Part shown: positions 25,817 to 35,166 of the stretch, piece after piece
How the letters are laid out: the number at the start of each line of letters is the position of its first letter
How positions within the stretch are numbered: the stretch's first letter is position 1
From: Roseburia sp. 1XD42-69
GTDB taxonomy: Bacteria; Bacillota; Clostridia; Lachnospirales; Lachnospiraceae
Assembly (NCBI RefSeq): GCF_003612565.1
Contig: NZ_RAZG01000007.1
Span: 60,421-124,420, forward strand
DNA: 64,000 nt
Reading direction: 5' to 3'
Notes under the pieces: model-generated
Databases searched by the model: none
The model's input: only the letters and a program-made list of their open reading frames with translations
Told to the model about the DNA's origin: nothing
Program-made: the position numbers and the translations under genes

Positions 25817-26191
25817 ATGAAGTATATTTTGTGCGGAATCCTTGGCGTTGTCCTTGGATTCCTTATATTTTATCTGTTATTTAGGATTGCCAACAGGAAA
25901 CAGCTTTTTAAAAGGGAATCGGCAAAGAAAAGAGGAAAGCCGACCTTTACAAAGGTTGTATTGGTGGCAGTCCTTTTTACTTACTTTGTGGGTCTGTATA
26001 TCGGTATCAGAGTGACGCTTATAGACTACTCACAATTCGGGGTACTTGCCACATACATAGCAACCCCGACAACTACGGTAATTGCCTTGTATTGTTGGAA
26101 AGCCAAGGCAGAAAACATTATTAAAATCAAGCAGGGATACCCGGAGGAAACAAAGGATATTTCCGTTGATTTAAACAATATCACGTTATAG
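25817..26191 (+). CDS. phage membrane protein, unknown
   Basis: 124 aa with three likely membrane segments (N-terminal LCGILGVVLGFLIFYLLF, middle VVLVAVLFTYFVGLYIGIRV and the following YIATPTTTVIALYCW). The cytosolic C-terminus ends DISVDLNNITL. GGAGGGCG precedes the ATG. In the lysis block, so possibly involved in membrane lesion formation, but no family recognised. Confidence 0.55.
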   Translation: MKYILCGILGVVLGFLIFYLLFRIANRKQLFKRESAKKRGKPTFTKVVLVAVLFTYFVGLYIGIRVTLIDYSQFGVLATYIATPTTTVIALYCWKAKAENIIKIKQGYPEETKDISVDLNNITL

Positions 26192-26203
26192 GAGGGTAAC
26201 ACC

Positions 26204-27259
26204 ATGAATATTAAGCAGAACATTGTAACCAAGAATCCGTGTTACACTTGCGGACGGACAATTACGGTAAAGGGCCTTATGATTCATTCCGTAGGTTGTC
26301 CGCAGCCGAGAGCGTCCGTATTTGCGAATAACTGGAATAACGCAAACGCCAATGTATGCGTACACGCAGTATTACAGGCGGACGGAACGGTATTACAGTT
26401 GTTGCCGTGGAATCGCAGGGGGTGGCATTGCGGAAGCGGAAGCAACGGAAGCGGAAACAATACCCATATCGGCGTAGAAATGACAGAGCCGGACACGATT
26501 CAGTACACAGGCGGAAGCAGCTTTAAGGATTTAAACCCGGCAGCAACCAAGGATTTTGTAGCCAAGACGTACAGGACGGCGGTAGAGCTTTTCGCTTACC
26601 TCTGCAAGCAGTATAGCCTTGACCCGGAAAAGGACGGCGTTATTATTTCACATTCCGAGGGCCACAAAAGGGGGATTGCAAGCAACCACGGCGACGTAGA
26701 ACATATTTGGAATAAGTACGGCTTGACTATGGCACAATTCCGCAGGGATATTAAGAAAGCTATGGGAGGAAACGCAACGGCAGGCGGAACGGAACAGAAC
26801 GCAGGAAACGCCCCTAAAAGCGTTTCAAAGGGCGATACGGTAACATTCACAGGGGGACCGGTCTATAAGTCCTCTACGGCAGCACAGGCGACCGTAAACA
26901 AGGGCATAACAAGCAAGTGCGAAGTGACCGCCGTAAACCTCAAAGGTACACACCCGTATCATTGCATATCGCAGGACGGGAAAGGCGTTTACGGTTGGGT
27001 CAATGCGGAATCTGTAAAAGAGGTATCCACGACCGCAGGAAACGCCCCTAAAAGCGTTTCAAAGGGCGATACGGTAACATTCATAGGGGGACCGGTCTAC
27101 AAGTCCTCTACGGCAGCACAGGCAGCCACGACCAAAAACGTATCAAGCCGTTGTGAGGTAACGGCAATCAATGAAAAGGGTACACACCCGTATCATTGCA
27201 TATCGCAGGACGGAAAGGGCGTTTACGGTTGGGTTGACAAGGCAAGCGTAAAGAAATAG
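26204..27259 (+). CDS. endolysin: N-acetylmuramoyl-L-alanine amidase with two SH3-like repeats
   Basis: 351 aa. The N-terminal Amidase_2/PGRP-type domain (residues about 20-185) has zinc-ligand contexts GLMIHSVGCPQP, HIGVEMTEP and SHSEGHKRGIASNHGDVEHIW. Two near-identical SH3-like modules follow (GDTVTFTGGPVYKSSTAAQA ... HPYHCISQDGKGVYGWV). It should cut the amide bond between MurNAc and the peptide stem at the end of infection. The SH3 units are related to those in the next gene and to the insertion in the hub protein. Confidence 0.9.
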   Translation: MNIKQNIVTKNPCYTCGRTITVKGLMIHSVGCPQPRASVFANNWNNANANVCVHAVLQADGTVLQLLPWNRRGWHCGSGSNGSGNNTHIGVEMTEPDTIQYTGGSSFKDLNPAATKDFVAKTYRTAVELFAYLCKQYSLDPEKDGVIISHSEGHKRGIASNHGDVEHIWNKYGLTMAQFRRDIKKAMGGNATAGGTEQNAGNAPKSVSKGDTVTFTGGPVYKSSTAAQATVNKGITSKCEVTAVNLKGTHPYHCISQDGKGVYGWVNAESVKEVSTTAGNAPKSVSKGDTVTFIGGPVYKSSTAAQAATTKNVSSRCEVTAINEKGTHPYHCISQDGKGVYGWVDKASVKK

Positions 27260-28405
27260 GAGGTACACAATGGCAGTTACGGCAGCACAGATTAAAAAAG
27301 TGGTAAAAGTAGCAAGCGGTATCATCTACGCACAGGAGGGCAATTACGGCAGCGTAAACCGAAACGACAATAAACACGGCATGAGTATAGGGAAATGCCA
27401 ATGGAACGCATATTGGGGCCGTGCGTTGCCTTTATTGCAGGCGGTTGTAAATAAGGACCGGGACCAGGCAAAGGAGATATTGGGGGAATCCCTTTATAAC
27501 GAGATTGCCGGAAGCAGCCCGAAAGCGTGGGATAAAAAAGAGAGGGAAGCCACCGAAGCGGAAGCAAAGGTAATTTCTGAATTGCTTACTACACCGCAGG
27601 GGAAAGAAATACAGGACGATTTGGCGGACACTGATATTACGGTTTATGTCAAAAACGGCGTTAAGGTCGGCGTTACGTCTTTAAAGGCACTTGCCTATTA
27701 TGCGGACTTGGAAAATCAAGGGGGAAGCGGTGCAAGCAAAAGGATAGCCACGACCGCAGGAAATGACCTTGGAGGGGTGGAAAAGGTAGGACTTGAAGAA
27801 ATACACGCCTACGCTTTAAAAGATAGCGTAATGGGGCAGTATGCAAGCCGTAGGGGCAAGGTATACGAAGCTGTCAAAGCGTCCAATTTAAGCGATTTAA
27901 AAAAGGCAGACGATAAAAAGGACGCTGACAATCAAAAACCCGCAGGAAACGGCACACAGAACGCCACAGGGGCATTACAGAAAGGCGATACAGTGACATT
28001 TATAGGCGGTGGCGTGTATGTATCCTCTACGGCAGCACAGACAGCCAAGGAAAAGGACGTTGTAAGCGTATGCAAGGTAACGGCGGTAAACGCCAAAGGC
28101 ACACACCCGTATCATTGCATATCGCAGGACGGAAAGGGCGTTTACGGTTGGGTCAATGCGGAATCTGTAAAAGAGGTATCCACGACCGCAGGAAACGCCC
28201 CTAAAAGCGTTTCAAAAGGGGATACGGTAACATTCACAGGGGGACCGGTCTACAAGTCCTCTACGGCAGCACAGGCAGCCGTACATAGGGAAGTAACAAG
28301 CGTTTGCAGAGTGACCGCCATAAATACCAAAGGCACACACCCGTATCATTGCATATCGCAGGACGGAAAAGGCGTTTACGGTTGGGTTGACAAGGCGGAT
28401 GTAAA
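26801..28405 (+). repeat. four near-identical SH3-like coding repeats across two lysin genes
   Basis: Units at about 26801-27034, 27035-27255, 27973-28184 and 28188-28405, each roughly 210-235 bp. They share long identical DNA tracts such as CAGGAAACGCCCCTAAAAGC and CACCCGTATCATTGCATATC. The high DNA identity between two genes points to recent duplication or gene conversion. A diverged fifth copy lies in the hub gene near 16660-16860. Confidence 0.88.
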
Positions 28406-28409
28406 ATAG
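27270..28409 (+). CDS. second lysin-like protein with two SH3-like repeats
   Basis: 379 aa, 10 nt after the amidase. The N-terminal 200 residues form a soluble helical domain (VASGIIYAQEGNYGSVNRND, then GMSIGKCQWNAYWGRALPLLQ) suggestive of a lysozyme or chitosanase-like glycosidase fold, with Glu and Asp residues in the first segment as catalytic candidates. Two SH3-like repeats follow, nearly identical in DNA to those of the amidase gene. The phage appears to use two complementary wall hydrolases. The catalytic family is only inferred. Confidence 0.72.
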   Translation: MAVTAAQIKKVVKVASGIIYAQEGNYGSVNRNDNKHGMSIGKCQWNAYWGRALPLLQAVVNKDRDQAKEILGESLYNEIAGSSPKAWDKKEREATEAEAKVISELLTTPQGKEIQDDLADTDITVYVKNGVKVGVTSLKALAYYADLENQGGSGASKRIATTAGNDLGGVEKVGLEEIHAYALKDSVMGQYASRRGKVYEAVKASNLSDLKKADDKKDADNQKPAGNGTQNATGALQKGDTVTFIGGGVYVSSTAAQTAKEKDVVSVCKVTAVNAKGTHPYHCISQDGKGVYGWVNAESVKEVSTTAGNAPKSVSKGDTVTFTGGPVYKSSTAAQAAVHREVTSVCRVTAINTKGTHPYHCISQDGKGVYGWVDKADVK

Positions 28410-28426
28410 ACCGATTCGGACACAAA
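28405..28426 (+). repeat. 22-bp direct repeat copy 1 (core ACCGATTCGGACACAAA)
   Basis: An identical 22-mer occurs at 30085-30106, and shorter coding matches to ACCGATTCGGACAC lie at about 12632 and 20630. The core CCGATTCGG is a near-palindrome. Here it overlaps the end of the second lysin gene. Function unknown. Confidence 0.6.
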
Positions 28427-28444
28427 GACGGAGGATAGAAGAAT

Positions 28445-28753
28445 ATGAAGATTTTAGCGGAAAATTCAGTTTTGATTATCGGTATCTTGGGGGCGTTGGC
28501 GTTTGCCGTATCCCTCATTACGGAACTGTTAAAGGACTTGCCGGGGATTAAGAAAGTGCCGACAAAGGCGTTTGTTATCCTTATTTCCTTAATCGTGACC
28601 GTGGCAGCGTTGTTGATATACGTTGCCTATGCAAGCATACCGCTTTTGTGGTACTATGTGGCACTTGCGGTATTCGCAGCGTTTGTAGTGGCGTATATCT
28701 CAATGTATGGTTGGGATACATTCAAGGAATTAAAGGACAGGTTTATAAAATAA
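28445..28753 (+). CDS. phage holin
   Basis: 102 aa with three hydrophobic segments (SVLIIGILGALAFAVSLITELL, AFVILISLIVTVAALLIYVAYA, WYYVALAVFAAFVVAYISMYG) and a short charged C-terminus (KELKDRFIK). Small size, several TM segments and position right after two lysins fit a holin that opens the membrane for the endolysins. GGAGG lies near 28430. Confidence 0.78.
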   Translation: MKILAENSVLIIGILGALAFAVSLITELLKDLPGIKKVPTKAFVILISLIVTVAALLIYVAYASIPLLWYYVALAVFAAFVVAYISMYGWDTFKELKDRFIK

Positions 28754-28775
28754 GATACCGCAGGAAGAAAAAATG

Positions 28776-28808
28776 CCCCCTTGGCTCTATGCCTTGGGGG
28801 TTGTTTTT
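28776..28808 (+). terminator. terminator at the end of the lysis cassette
   Basis: CCCCC...GGC stem pairs with GCC...GGGGG (28776-28800) and is followed by TTGTTTTTA. It ends the late operon. The minus-strand gene at 28807-29112 converges on it, so it may work in both directions. Confidence 0.8.
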
Positions 28809-29112
28809 ATTTTAATTTTTCCACTTGGTCGGCGGTAAAAAGAAATGCCTTTGCAAGGTAATAATGGTTGTTGTCCGTTCCGTCCGTGTTTCCGTCCACG
28901 TCCTCATTTTTCTTTGCCTTGTTCGTGAATCTCCAAAGCCTTGTAGTAATCCGGGCGTGTTCTCCCTTTTTTACGGTGTATCCAAAACTTTTCCATGCTT
29001 GGAATGTGTGCAGAGGTATCATATGACCGCCTGCAAGTATATTTTCGATTTGTTCCATTGTGTATAATCCGTTTGCTACCGCTTCACTGATAATAATATC
29101 TGTATTTGTCAT
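28807..29112 (-). CDS. ArdC-like N-terminal domain protein
   Basis: 101 aa. IIISEAVANGLYTMEQIENILAGGHMIPLHTFQAWKSFGYTVKKGEHARITTRLWRF has the pattern of the ArdC N-terminal (anti-restriction) domain found in phage and conjugative element proteins, with an acidic insert (KNEDVDGNTDGTDNN). It lacks the metallopeptidase part of full ArdC. It is read from an operator-containing promoter at 29158-29186, opposite to the regulator genes. Anti-restriction activity is inferred only. Confidence 0.65.
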   Translation of the reverse strand: MTNTDIIISEAVANGLYTMEQIENILAGGHMIPLHTFQAWKSFGYTVKKGEHARITTRLWRFTNKAKKNEDVDGNTDGTDNNHYYLAKAFLFTADQVEKLK

Positions 29113-29157
29113 TTCCTTATTCCTCCATGTACTTTATTTTCCGTTCCTTATGAGTAT

Positions 29158-29186
29158 ATTATATACTTATATAAGTATATTTGCAA
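29158..29186 (-). promoter_or_regulatory. leftward promoter with operator in its spacer
   Basis: On the minus strand TTGCAA (29181-29186), 17-bp spacer, TATAAT (29158-29163). The spacer lies within a perfect 20-bp palindrome ATATACTTATATAAGTATAT (29161-29180). A bound repressor would block RNA polymerase directly. Drives the ArdC-like gene. Confidence 0.82.
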
Positions 29187-29206
29187 TCCCGGAAATGTTC
29201 ACAAAA

Positions 29207-29220
29207 TACTTATATAAGTA
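29207..29220. promoter_or_regulatory. operator copy, 14-bp palindrome
   Basis: TACTTATATAAGTA, the core of the 20-bp operator, midway between the two divergent promoters. No good -10 is associated with it, so it probably serves as an extra repressor binding or looping site. Confidence 0.7.
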
Positions 29221-29243
29221 CATGGGGAATATTGTGCATATTA

Positions 29244-29277
29244 TATACTTGTATAAGTATAAAAAGTATGATACAAT
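29244..29277 (+). promoter_or_regulatory. rightward promoter with overlapping operator
   Basis: TTGTAT (29249-29254), 17-bp spacer, TACAAT (29272-29277). An imperfect operator TATACTTGTATAAGTATA (29244-29261) covers the -35. Reads into the ribbon-helix-helix-like gene at 29326, suggesting autoregulation. Confidence 0.72.
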
Positions 29278-29325
29278 TTCAGCAGGAAACTATAAACGGT
29301 CGGAGCGGACAGGAGGTATTGCGTA

Positions 29326-29538
29326 ATGGCAGAGGAAAAGGCAGGCGGAACGCCTGCGACTAGGGCAAAAAATAAATGGAATAAGAATAACTATGATTCT
29401 TTTCTACTTACTTCCATACCGAAAGGCAGGGCGGAAGAGTGGACGGAGATAGCCAAGGAATTAGGGTACAAGAGCCGGAATCAGATGATTGTTGCAGCAG
29501 TTGAGGAAAAAATAAAAAGGGAAAGGGGCGAGGGTTAG
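29326..29538 (+). CDS. Arc-like ribbon-helix-helix DNA-binding protein
   Basis: 70 aa. A disordered basic N-terminus precedes a short beta strand (YDSFLLTSIPKGRAEEW) and two helices (TEIAKELGY, KSRNQMIVAAVEEKIKRE) in the order expected of Arc/MetJ-type repressors. It lies just downstream of three palindromic operators and is the best candidate for their repressor. GGAGG lies near 29311. Its stop is one base before the GTG of the next small gene. Confidence 0.75.
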   Translation: MAEEKAGGTPATRAKNKWNKNNYDSFLLTSIPKGRAEEWTEIAKELGYKSRNQMIVAAVEEKIKRERGEG

Positions 29539-29539
29539 G

Positions 29540-29713
29540 GTGTACGCTTATAAGGACGGCGTATATACTAATGATGATTGCAATATCCATAAAACGGTAA
29601 GATTCAAGCCGGAGATATTCAGAATCATAGAAGAAAGTCCGGGGAAGAATTTCACGGACAAGTTGCAAAAGATTGTTGAGGAATACGCCAAGAACAAAGA
29701 AAAAGTTTTGTAG
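29540..29713 (+). CDS. second small ribbon-helix-helix-like protein
   Basis: 57 aa from GTG 29540 to TAG 29711-29713, preceded by GGGCGAGGG. The segment KTVRFKPEIFRIIEES then KNFTDKLQKIVEEYAKN has strand-helix-helix character similar to RHH proteins. Coupled to the Arc-like gene, so the pair may act together. Small size limits certainty. Confidence 0.6.
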   Translation: MYAYKDGVYTNDDCNIHKTVRFKPEIFRIIEESPGKNFTDKLQKIVEEYAKNKEKVL

Positions 29714-29754
29714 CACATATTCAGGAATTTGTAGCACAAAATCTATAAAAACCC

Positions 29755-29783
29755 TTGACAATATACTTATATAAGTATATAAT
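29755..29783 (+). promoter_or_regulatory. consensus promoter with operator in its spacer
   Basis: TTGACA (29755-29760), 17-bp spacer, TATAAT (29778-29783): a perfect consensus promoter. The spacer overlaps the same 20-bp palindrome as at 29161 (here 29761-29780). Reads into the 53-codon gene at 29824 and probably onward toward the terminator at 30182. Confidence 0.88.
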
Positions 29784-29823
29784 ATAATTGTAGCAAGGAG
29801 ATAGCAGGAAAGGAGTTAAAGAA

Positions 29824-29985
29824 ATGGAGAACACCGAAGAAATGGCAGTATTCAAAAGTTACCTAAGACGTTTAATGAGGGACCTTAAAGACTTGCAAAA
29901 GGCGATTAAGGAAAAGAACACGGAGGAAGCCGAAAGGCTCATAAATGATTTAATCGAGGATACCCAAAAGGATATTGAAGATTAA
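29824..29985 (+). CDS. small helical protein under operator control, unknown
   Basis: 53 aa (MENTEEMAVFKSYLRRLMRD, then LKDLQKAIKEKNTEEAERLI). Entirely helical, charged, coiled-coil-like. AAAGGAG lies about 8 nt upstream. It is the first gene after the strong operator-controlled promoter, so it is repressed together with the ArdC-like gene. No family known to me; short phage proteins of this type can be anti-repressors or host modulators, which is speculation. Confidence 0.6.
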   Translation: MENTEEMAVFKSYLRRLMRDLKDLQKAIKEKNTEEAERLINDLIEDTQKDIED

Positions 29986-30084
29986 ATAGGGATTCACACA
30001 GGGGGCGGACTTCTTAACATTCCTGCTAACCGCCCCTAGTGTTTAAAGAAATAATAGCAGGAGAACAGGGAAAAATCAAGACAC

Positions 30085-30106
30085 AATAGACCGATTCGGA
30101 CACAAA
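30085..30106 (+). repeat. 22-bp direct repeat copy 2 (core ACCGATTCGGACACAAA)
   Basis: Identical to 28405-28426 and non-coding here. It lies between the small helical gene and the terminator before the transposase. The two copies flank the regulatory block (28.4-30.1 kb), as would be seen if that block were a cassette. Confidence 0.6.
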
Positions 30107-30181
30107 AAGCCGGAGGGATTGGCAGCATGGGTTAAACTTATGCTCTATTTCACTATGGGAAAGGCGGTAAGGCGGAATCCA

Positions 30182-30219
30182 AAGGGGGCAGCAGGACATT
30201 TTACCCGCTGCCCCCTTTT
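30182..30219 (+). terminator. strong terminator upstream of the transposase gene
   Basis: AAGGGGGCAGC (30182-30192) pairs with GCTGCCCCCTT (30207-30217), followed by TT. It ends about 20 bp before the transposase ATG and would shield the transposase from upstream transcription. A weaker GGGGCGG/CCGCCCC hairpin lies at about 30003-30036. Confidence 0.88.
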
Positions 30220-30239
30220 CATCATAGGAGGTAGCAGGC

Positions 30240-31280
30240 ATGGGAAAGCTGTTTAAACAAATGAGCCATAACGACCGTATCAAAATGGAAGCCTTGTTAA
30301 ATGCAGGACATTCCAAAGCGGAGGTAGCAAAGCAATTACATTTCCATAGGAGTACGATATACCGGGAATATGACAAGGGTAAATATATGCACCGTAATTC
30401 TGATTATACGGAAGAGGAAAGGTATAGTAGTGACTTGGGGCAGAAAGCACACGACTACGCCCAAGAGGGAAAAGGCAGGGCATTAAAAATAGGGAATGAT
30501 AGGGAATTGGCGGAGTGCATAGAGGATAAAATAGTAAACGATAAGTACAGCCCGGAAGCAGCATTAGCGGAGATTGCAAAAGGGGAAAAGCAGTTTAAAA
30601 CATCTATCAGTTTGCGGACGCTTTACAGATATATAGACAATGGAATTTTCTTGAAACTGACAAACAAAGACCTACCTATTAAAAGTAAAAAGAAAAAGCA
30701 TAATAAAAAGGTAAAGGTACAGAAAAGGGCAAGTGCAGGGGAAAGCATAGAAAACAGACCCGAAGAGGTAAAGGACCGGGAGATATTCGGTCATTGGGAA
30801 ATGGATACAGTAAAGGGGCAACGTGGGGTTACAAAATCATGTATGCTTGTGCTGACAGAAAGAAAGACCCGTGATGAAATCATAGTAAAGCTGAAAGACC
30901 AAACGGCAGCGTCCGTAGTGGAAGCGTTGGACCGGTTAGAAAGGAAATGGGGGGATATGTTTAGTAAGGTATTCCGCAGCATTACGGTAGATAACGGGGT
31001 GGAGTTTGCAGACTATGAGGGTATGGAAAAATCCGTGTTCGGAGAGGAAAAGCGTACCTTTGTTTTCTATTGCCACCCTTATAGCAGTTGGGAGCGTGGA
31101 AGCAACGAGAATAACAATAGGCTTATCCGCAGGCACATACCAAAAGGGGAAGATTTTGACGGCAGGCAGGACGCAGAGATAGAGTATATAGAAAAATGGA
31201 TTAACAATTATCCAAGGGGAATCTTTGATTACAGAACATCAGCGGAACTATTCGAGGAAGAGTTACAGAAATTGGCATAA
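30240..31280 (+). CDS. IS30-family DDE transposase, last phage gene
   Basis: 346 aa. An N-terminal helix-turn-helix (ALLNAGHSKAEVAKQLHFHRSTIYREY) is followed by an integrase core. The DDE triad is visible: D189 in GHWEMDTVKG, D251 in ITVDNGVEF, E290 in ERGSNENNN. Full length and apparently intact. GGAGG lies near 30226. No convincing inverted repeats of a stand-alone IS were seen around it. It sits at the very edge of the prophage beside host hrcA, so it may be the phage's own mobility enzyme, replacing an integrase. That idea is inference and needs the left end. Confidence 0.88.
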   Translation: MGKLFKQMSHNDRIKMEALLNAGHSKAEVAKQLHFHRSTIYREYDKGKYMHRNSDYTEEERYSSDLGQKAHDYAQEGKGRALKIGNDRELAECIEDKIVNDKYSPEAALAEIAKGEKQFKTSISLRTLYRYIDNGIFLKLTNKDLPIKSKKKKHNKKVKVQKRASAGESIENRPEEVKDREIFGHWEMDTVKGQRGVTKSCMLVLTERKTRDEIIVKLKDQTAASVVEALDRLERKWGDMFSKVFRSITVDNGVEFADYEGMEKSVFGEEKRTFVFYCHPYSSWERGSNENNNRLIRRHIPKGEDFDGRQDAEIEYIEKWINNYPRGIFDYRTSAELFEEELQKLA

Positions 31281-31299
31281 AATTTTTTCAAAAACTTGT

Positions 31300-31360
31300 C
31301 GCAAAACTATTGACAAAAGATATAAATTATAAAAAACGCAAAAAACTGTTGACAAAGGAT
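31300..31360 (+). repeat. tandem degenerate repeat at the prophage/host junction
   Basis: CGCAAAACTATTGACAAAAG (31300-31319) and CGCAAAAAACTGTTGACAAA (31337-31356) are closely similar and spaced 37 bp apart. The second supplies the -35 of the hrcA promoter. They may be transposase-binding end repeats or a duplicated host promoter element. The left end of the prophage is needed to decide. Confidence 0.5.
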
Positions 31361-31377
31361 TAGTTGGGTGCTATCTT
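31349..31377 (+). promoter_or_regulatory. sigma-A promoter of the hrcA operon
   Basis: TTGACA (31349-31354), 17-bp spacer, TATCTT (31372-31377). Transcription would start just before the CIRCE operator. Only about 70 bp separate this promoter from the phage transposase stop. Confidence 0.82.
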
Positions 31378-31390
31378 TAATACATAAATA

Positions 31391-31417
31391 TTAGCACTCC
31401 AAAGAAGTGAGTGCTAA
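31391..31417 (+). promoter_or_regulatory. CIRCE operator (HrcA binding site)
   Basis: TTAGCACTC (31391-31399), 9-nt spacer, GAGTGCTAA (31409-31417), the perfect CIRCE inverted repeat. HrcA bound here represses the operon until heat shock inactivates it with the help of GroEL. Confidence 0.98.
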
Positions 31418-31491
31418 CAAAGAGGCAAGTACTGACATATACTAAATTGGAAGGATGAATTTTATATCCCCCGTTTGGCAGGAGTGATTGC

Positions 31492-32520
31492 ATGGAAGAA
31501 CTGGACGAGAGAAAAATAAAAATATTGGATGCCATAATCCGTACTTATTTAGAGACAGGGGAGCCGGTGGGTTCCCGTACCATTTCCAAATACACAGATT
31601 TAAATTTAAGTTCAGCCACAATACGAAATGAGATGTCGGATTTGGAGGAGCTAGGTTATATTGTCCAGCCACATACTTCCGCAGGGAGAATTCCTTCCGA
31701 TAAGGGTTACAGGTTTTATGTGGACCATCTGCTTTTGCGCAAGGACAAAGAAATTTCCGATATGAAAGAGTTTGTCATTGAACATACGGAGAAGATGGAA
31801 CAGGTTTTAAAGCAGGTTGCAAAAATGCTTGCTCAGACCACCAATTATGCAACCATGATTACAACTCCAAAGAGCACCGGAGGAAAGGTGAAATTTGTGC
31901 AGCTTTCTATGGTAGATGAGGAACAGCTCTTAGCGGTAATTGTCATGGAAGGCAATCTGGTGAAGAATAAAATAATCCCTCTGACCCAGGAACTTGACAA
32001 TGAGACATTGCTGAAGTTAAATATTTTGTTAAATTCCACATTAAACGGCCTGTCTATCCCGGAGATTAATTTGGGCACCATCAGCAAGTTAAAGGAGCAG
32101 GCGGGAGAGTACAGCGATATTGTGGGAATTGTCTTAGACGGGGTGGCGGAGACCATCAGCAGGGAGGAGTTGGAAATCTATACCAGCGGTGCCACCAATA
32201 TTTTTAAATACCCGGAATTAAGGGATACCAAAAAAGCAAGTGAACTTATCTATGCTTTGGAGGAAAAACAGCAGCTTGCATCCCTGGTGACGGAAAGCCT
32301 TCAAAATGAAGATACCGGAATCCAGGTTTATATAGGAGATGAAAGCCCGATTCAAACCATGAAAGATTGCAGCGTGGTAACTGCAACTTACGAATTGGGG
32401 GATGGCATGAAAGGCTCTGTTGGAATTATCGGGCCAAAAAGAATGGATTATGAAAAGGTCATGGGCCATCTAAAAGATTTAACCAGTCAGTTAGACAGTA
32501 TATTCAAAAAGCCAACATAA
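31492..32520 (+). CDS. hrcA: heat-inducible transcription repressor HrcA
   Basis: 342 aa, standard length. N-terminal winged helix (RKIKILDAIIRTYLETGEPVGSRTISKYTDLNLSSATIRNEM), followed by the effector domain with HTSAGRIPSDKGYRFYVD and the C-terminal IGPKRMDYEKVMGHL. It represses its own operon through the CIRCE site at 31391. First gene of hrcA-grpE-dnaK-dnaJ, 16 bp before grpE. Intact despite the adjacent prophage. Confidence 0.97.
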   Translation: MEELDERKIKILDAIIRTYLETGEPVGSRTISKYTDLNLSSATIRNEMSDLEELGYIVQPHTSAGRIPSDKGYRFYVDHLLLRKDKEISDMKEFVIEHTEKMEQVLKQVAKMLAQTTNYATMITTPKSTGGKVKFVQLSMVDEEQLLAVIVMEGNLVKNKIIPLTQELDNETLLKLNILLNSTLNGLSIPEINLGTISKLKEQAGEYSDIVGIVLDGVAETISREELEIYTSGATNIFKYPELRDTKKASELIYALEEKQQLASLVTESLQNEDTGIQVYIGDESPIQTMKDCSVVTATYELGDGMKGSVGIIGPKRMDYEKVMGHLKDLTSQLDSIFKKPT

Positions 32521-32536
32521 GAAAGGTGGTAAAAAA

Positions 32537-35063
<2,527 letters not shown>

Positions 35064-35091
35064 AAGATTTATTTAAATGATAGAGGGAAGA

Positions 35092-35119
35092 AGGGTTTTA
35101 GAAGTGTTTCTAAAGCCCT
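35092..35119 (+). promoter_or_regulatory. stem-loop between dnaK and dnaJ
   Basis: AGGGTTTTAGAA (35092-35103), loop, TTCTAAAGCCCT (35108-35119): 12 pairs with one G-U. No T-run follows. Likely an RNA processing or partial attenuation element that lowers dnaJ relative to dnaK. Confidence 0.7.
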
Positions 35120-35166
35120 ATCTTCAAGTAAGGAATCTGTTTAGTTTGTAAAGGAAAAGGGATATT

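Larger units (their letters stand above)
1..31290 (+). mobile_element. prophage (myovirus-like), late region and right end
   Basis: A continuous block of phage packaging, head, contractile tail, lysis and DGR genes, nearly all on the plus strand and tightly spaced. Head genes resemble the lambda type (GpA terminase, lambda-family portal, gpD and gpE homologues). Tail genes resemble the P2 contractile type (sheath, tube, D, V, U, W, J, I). The left end lies outside the window, so replication, repressor and any integrase gene are not visible. The last phage gene is an IS30-family transposase ending at 31280. The host hrcA promoter and CIRCE element begin within about 100 bases after it, which bounds the right end to roughly 31281-31350. 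The exact attachment junction cannot be fixed without the left end. Confidence 0.93.

Noticed and set aside
29207..29220. A promoter at the middle operator
   Set aside because: No -10 hexamer lies 17 bp from the TTCACA-like -35, so only the operator is kept.
30240..31340. A stand-alone IS30 insertion sequence with inverted ends
   Set aside because: I compared the flanks by eye and saw no matching inverted repeats. The gene is therefore kept as a phage gene with open origin.
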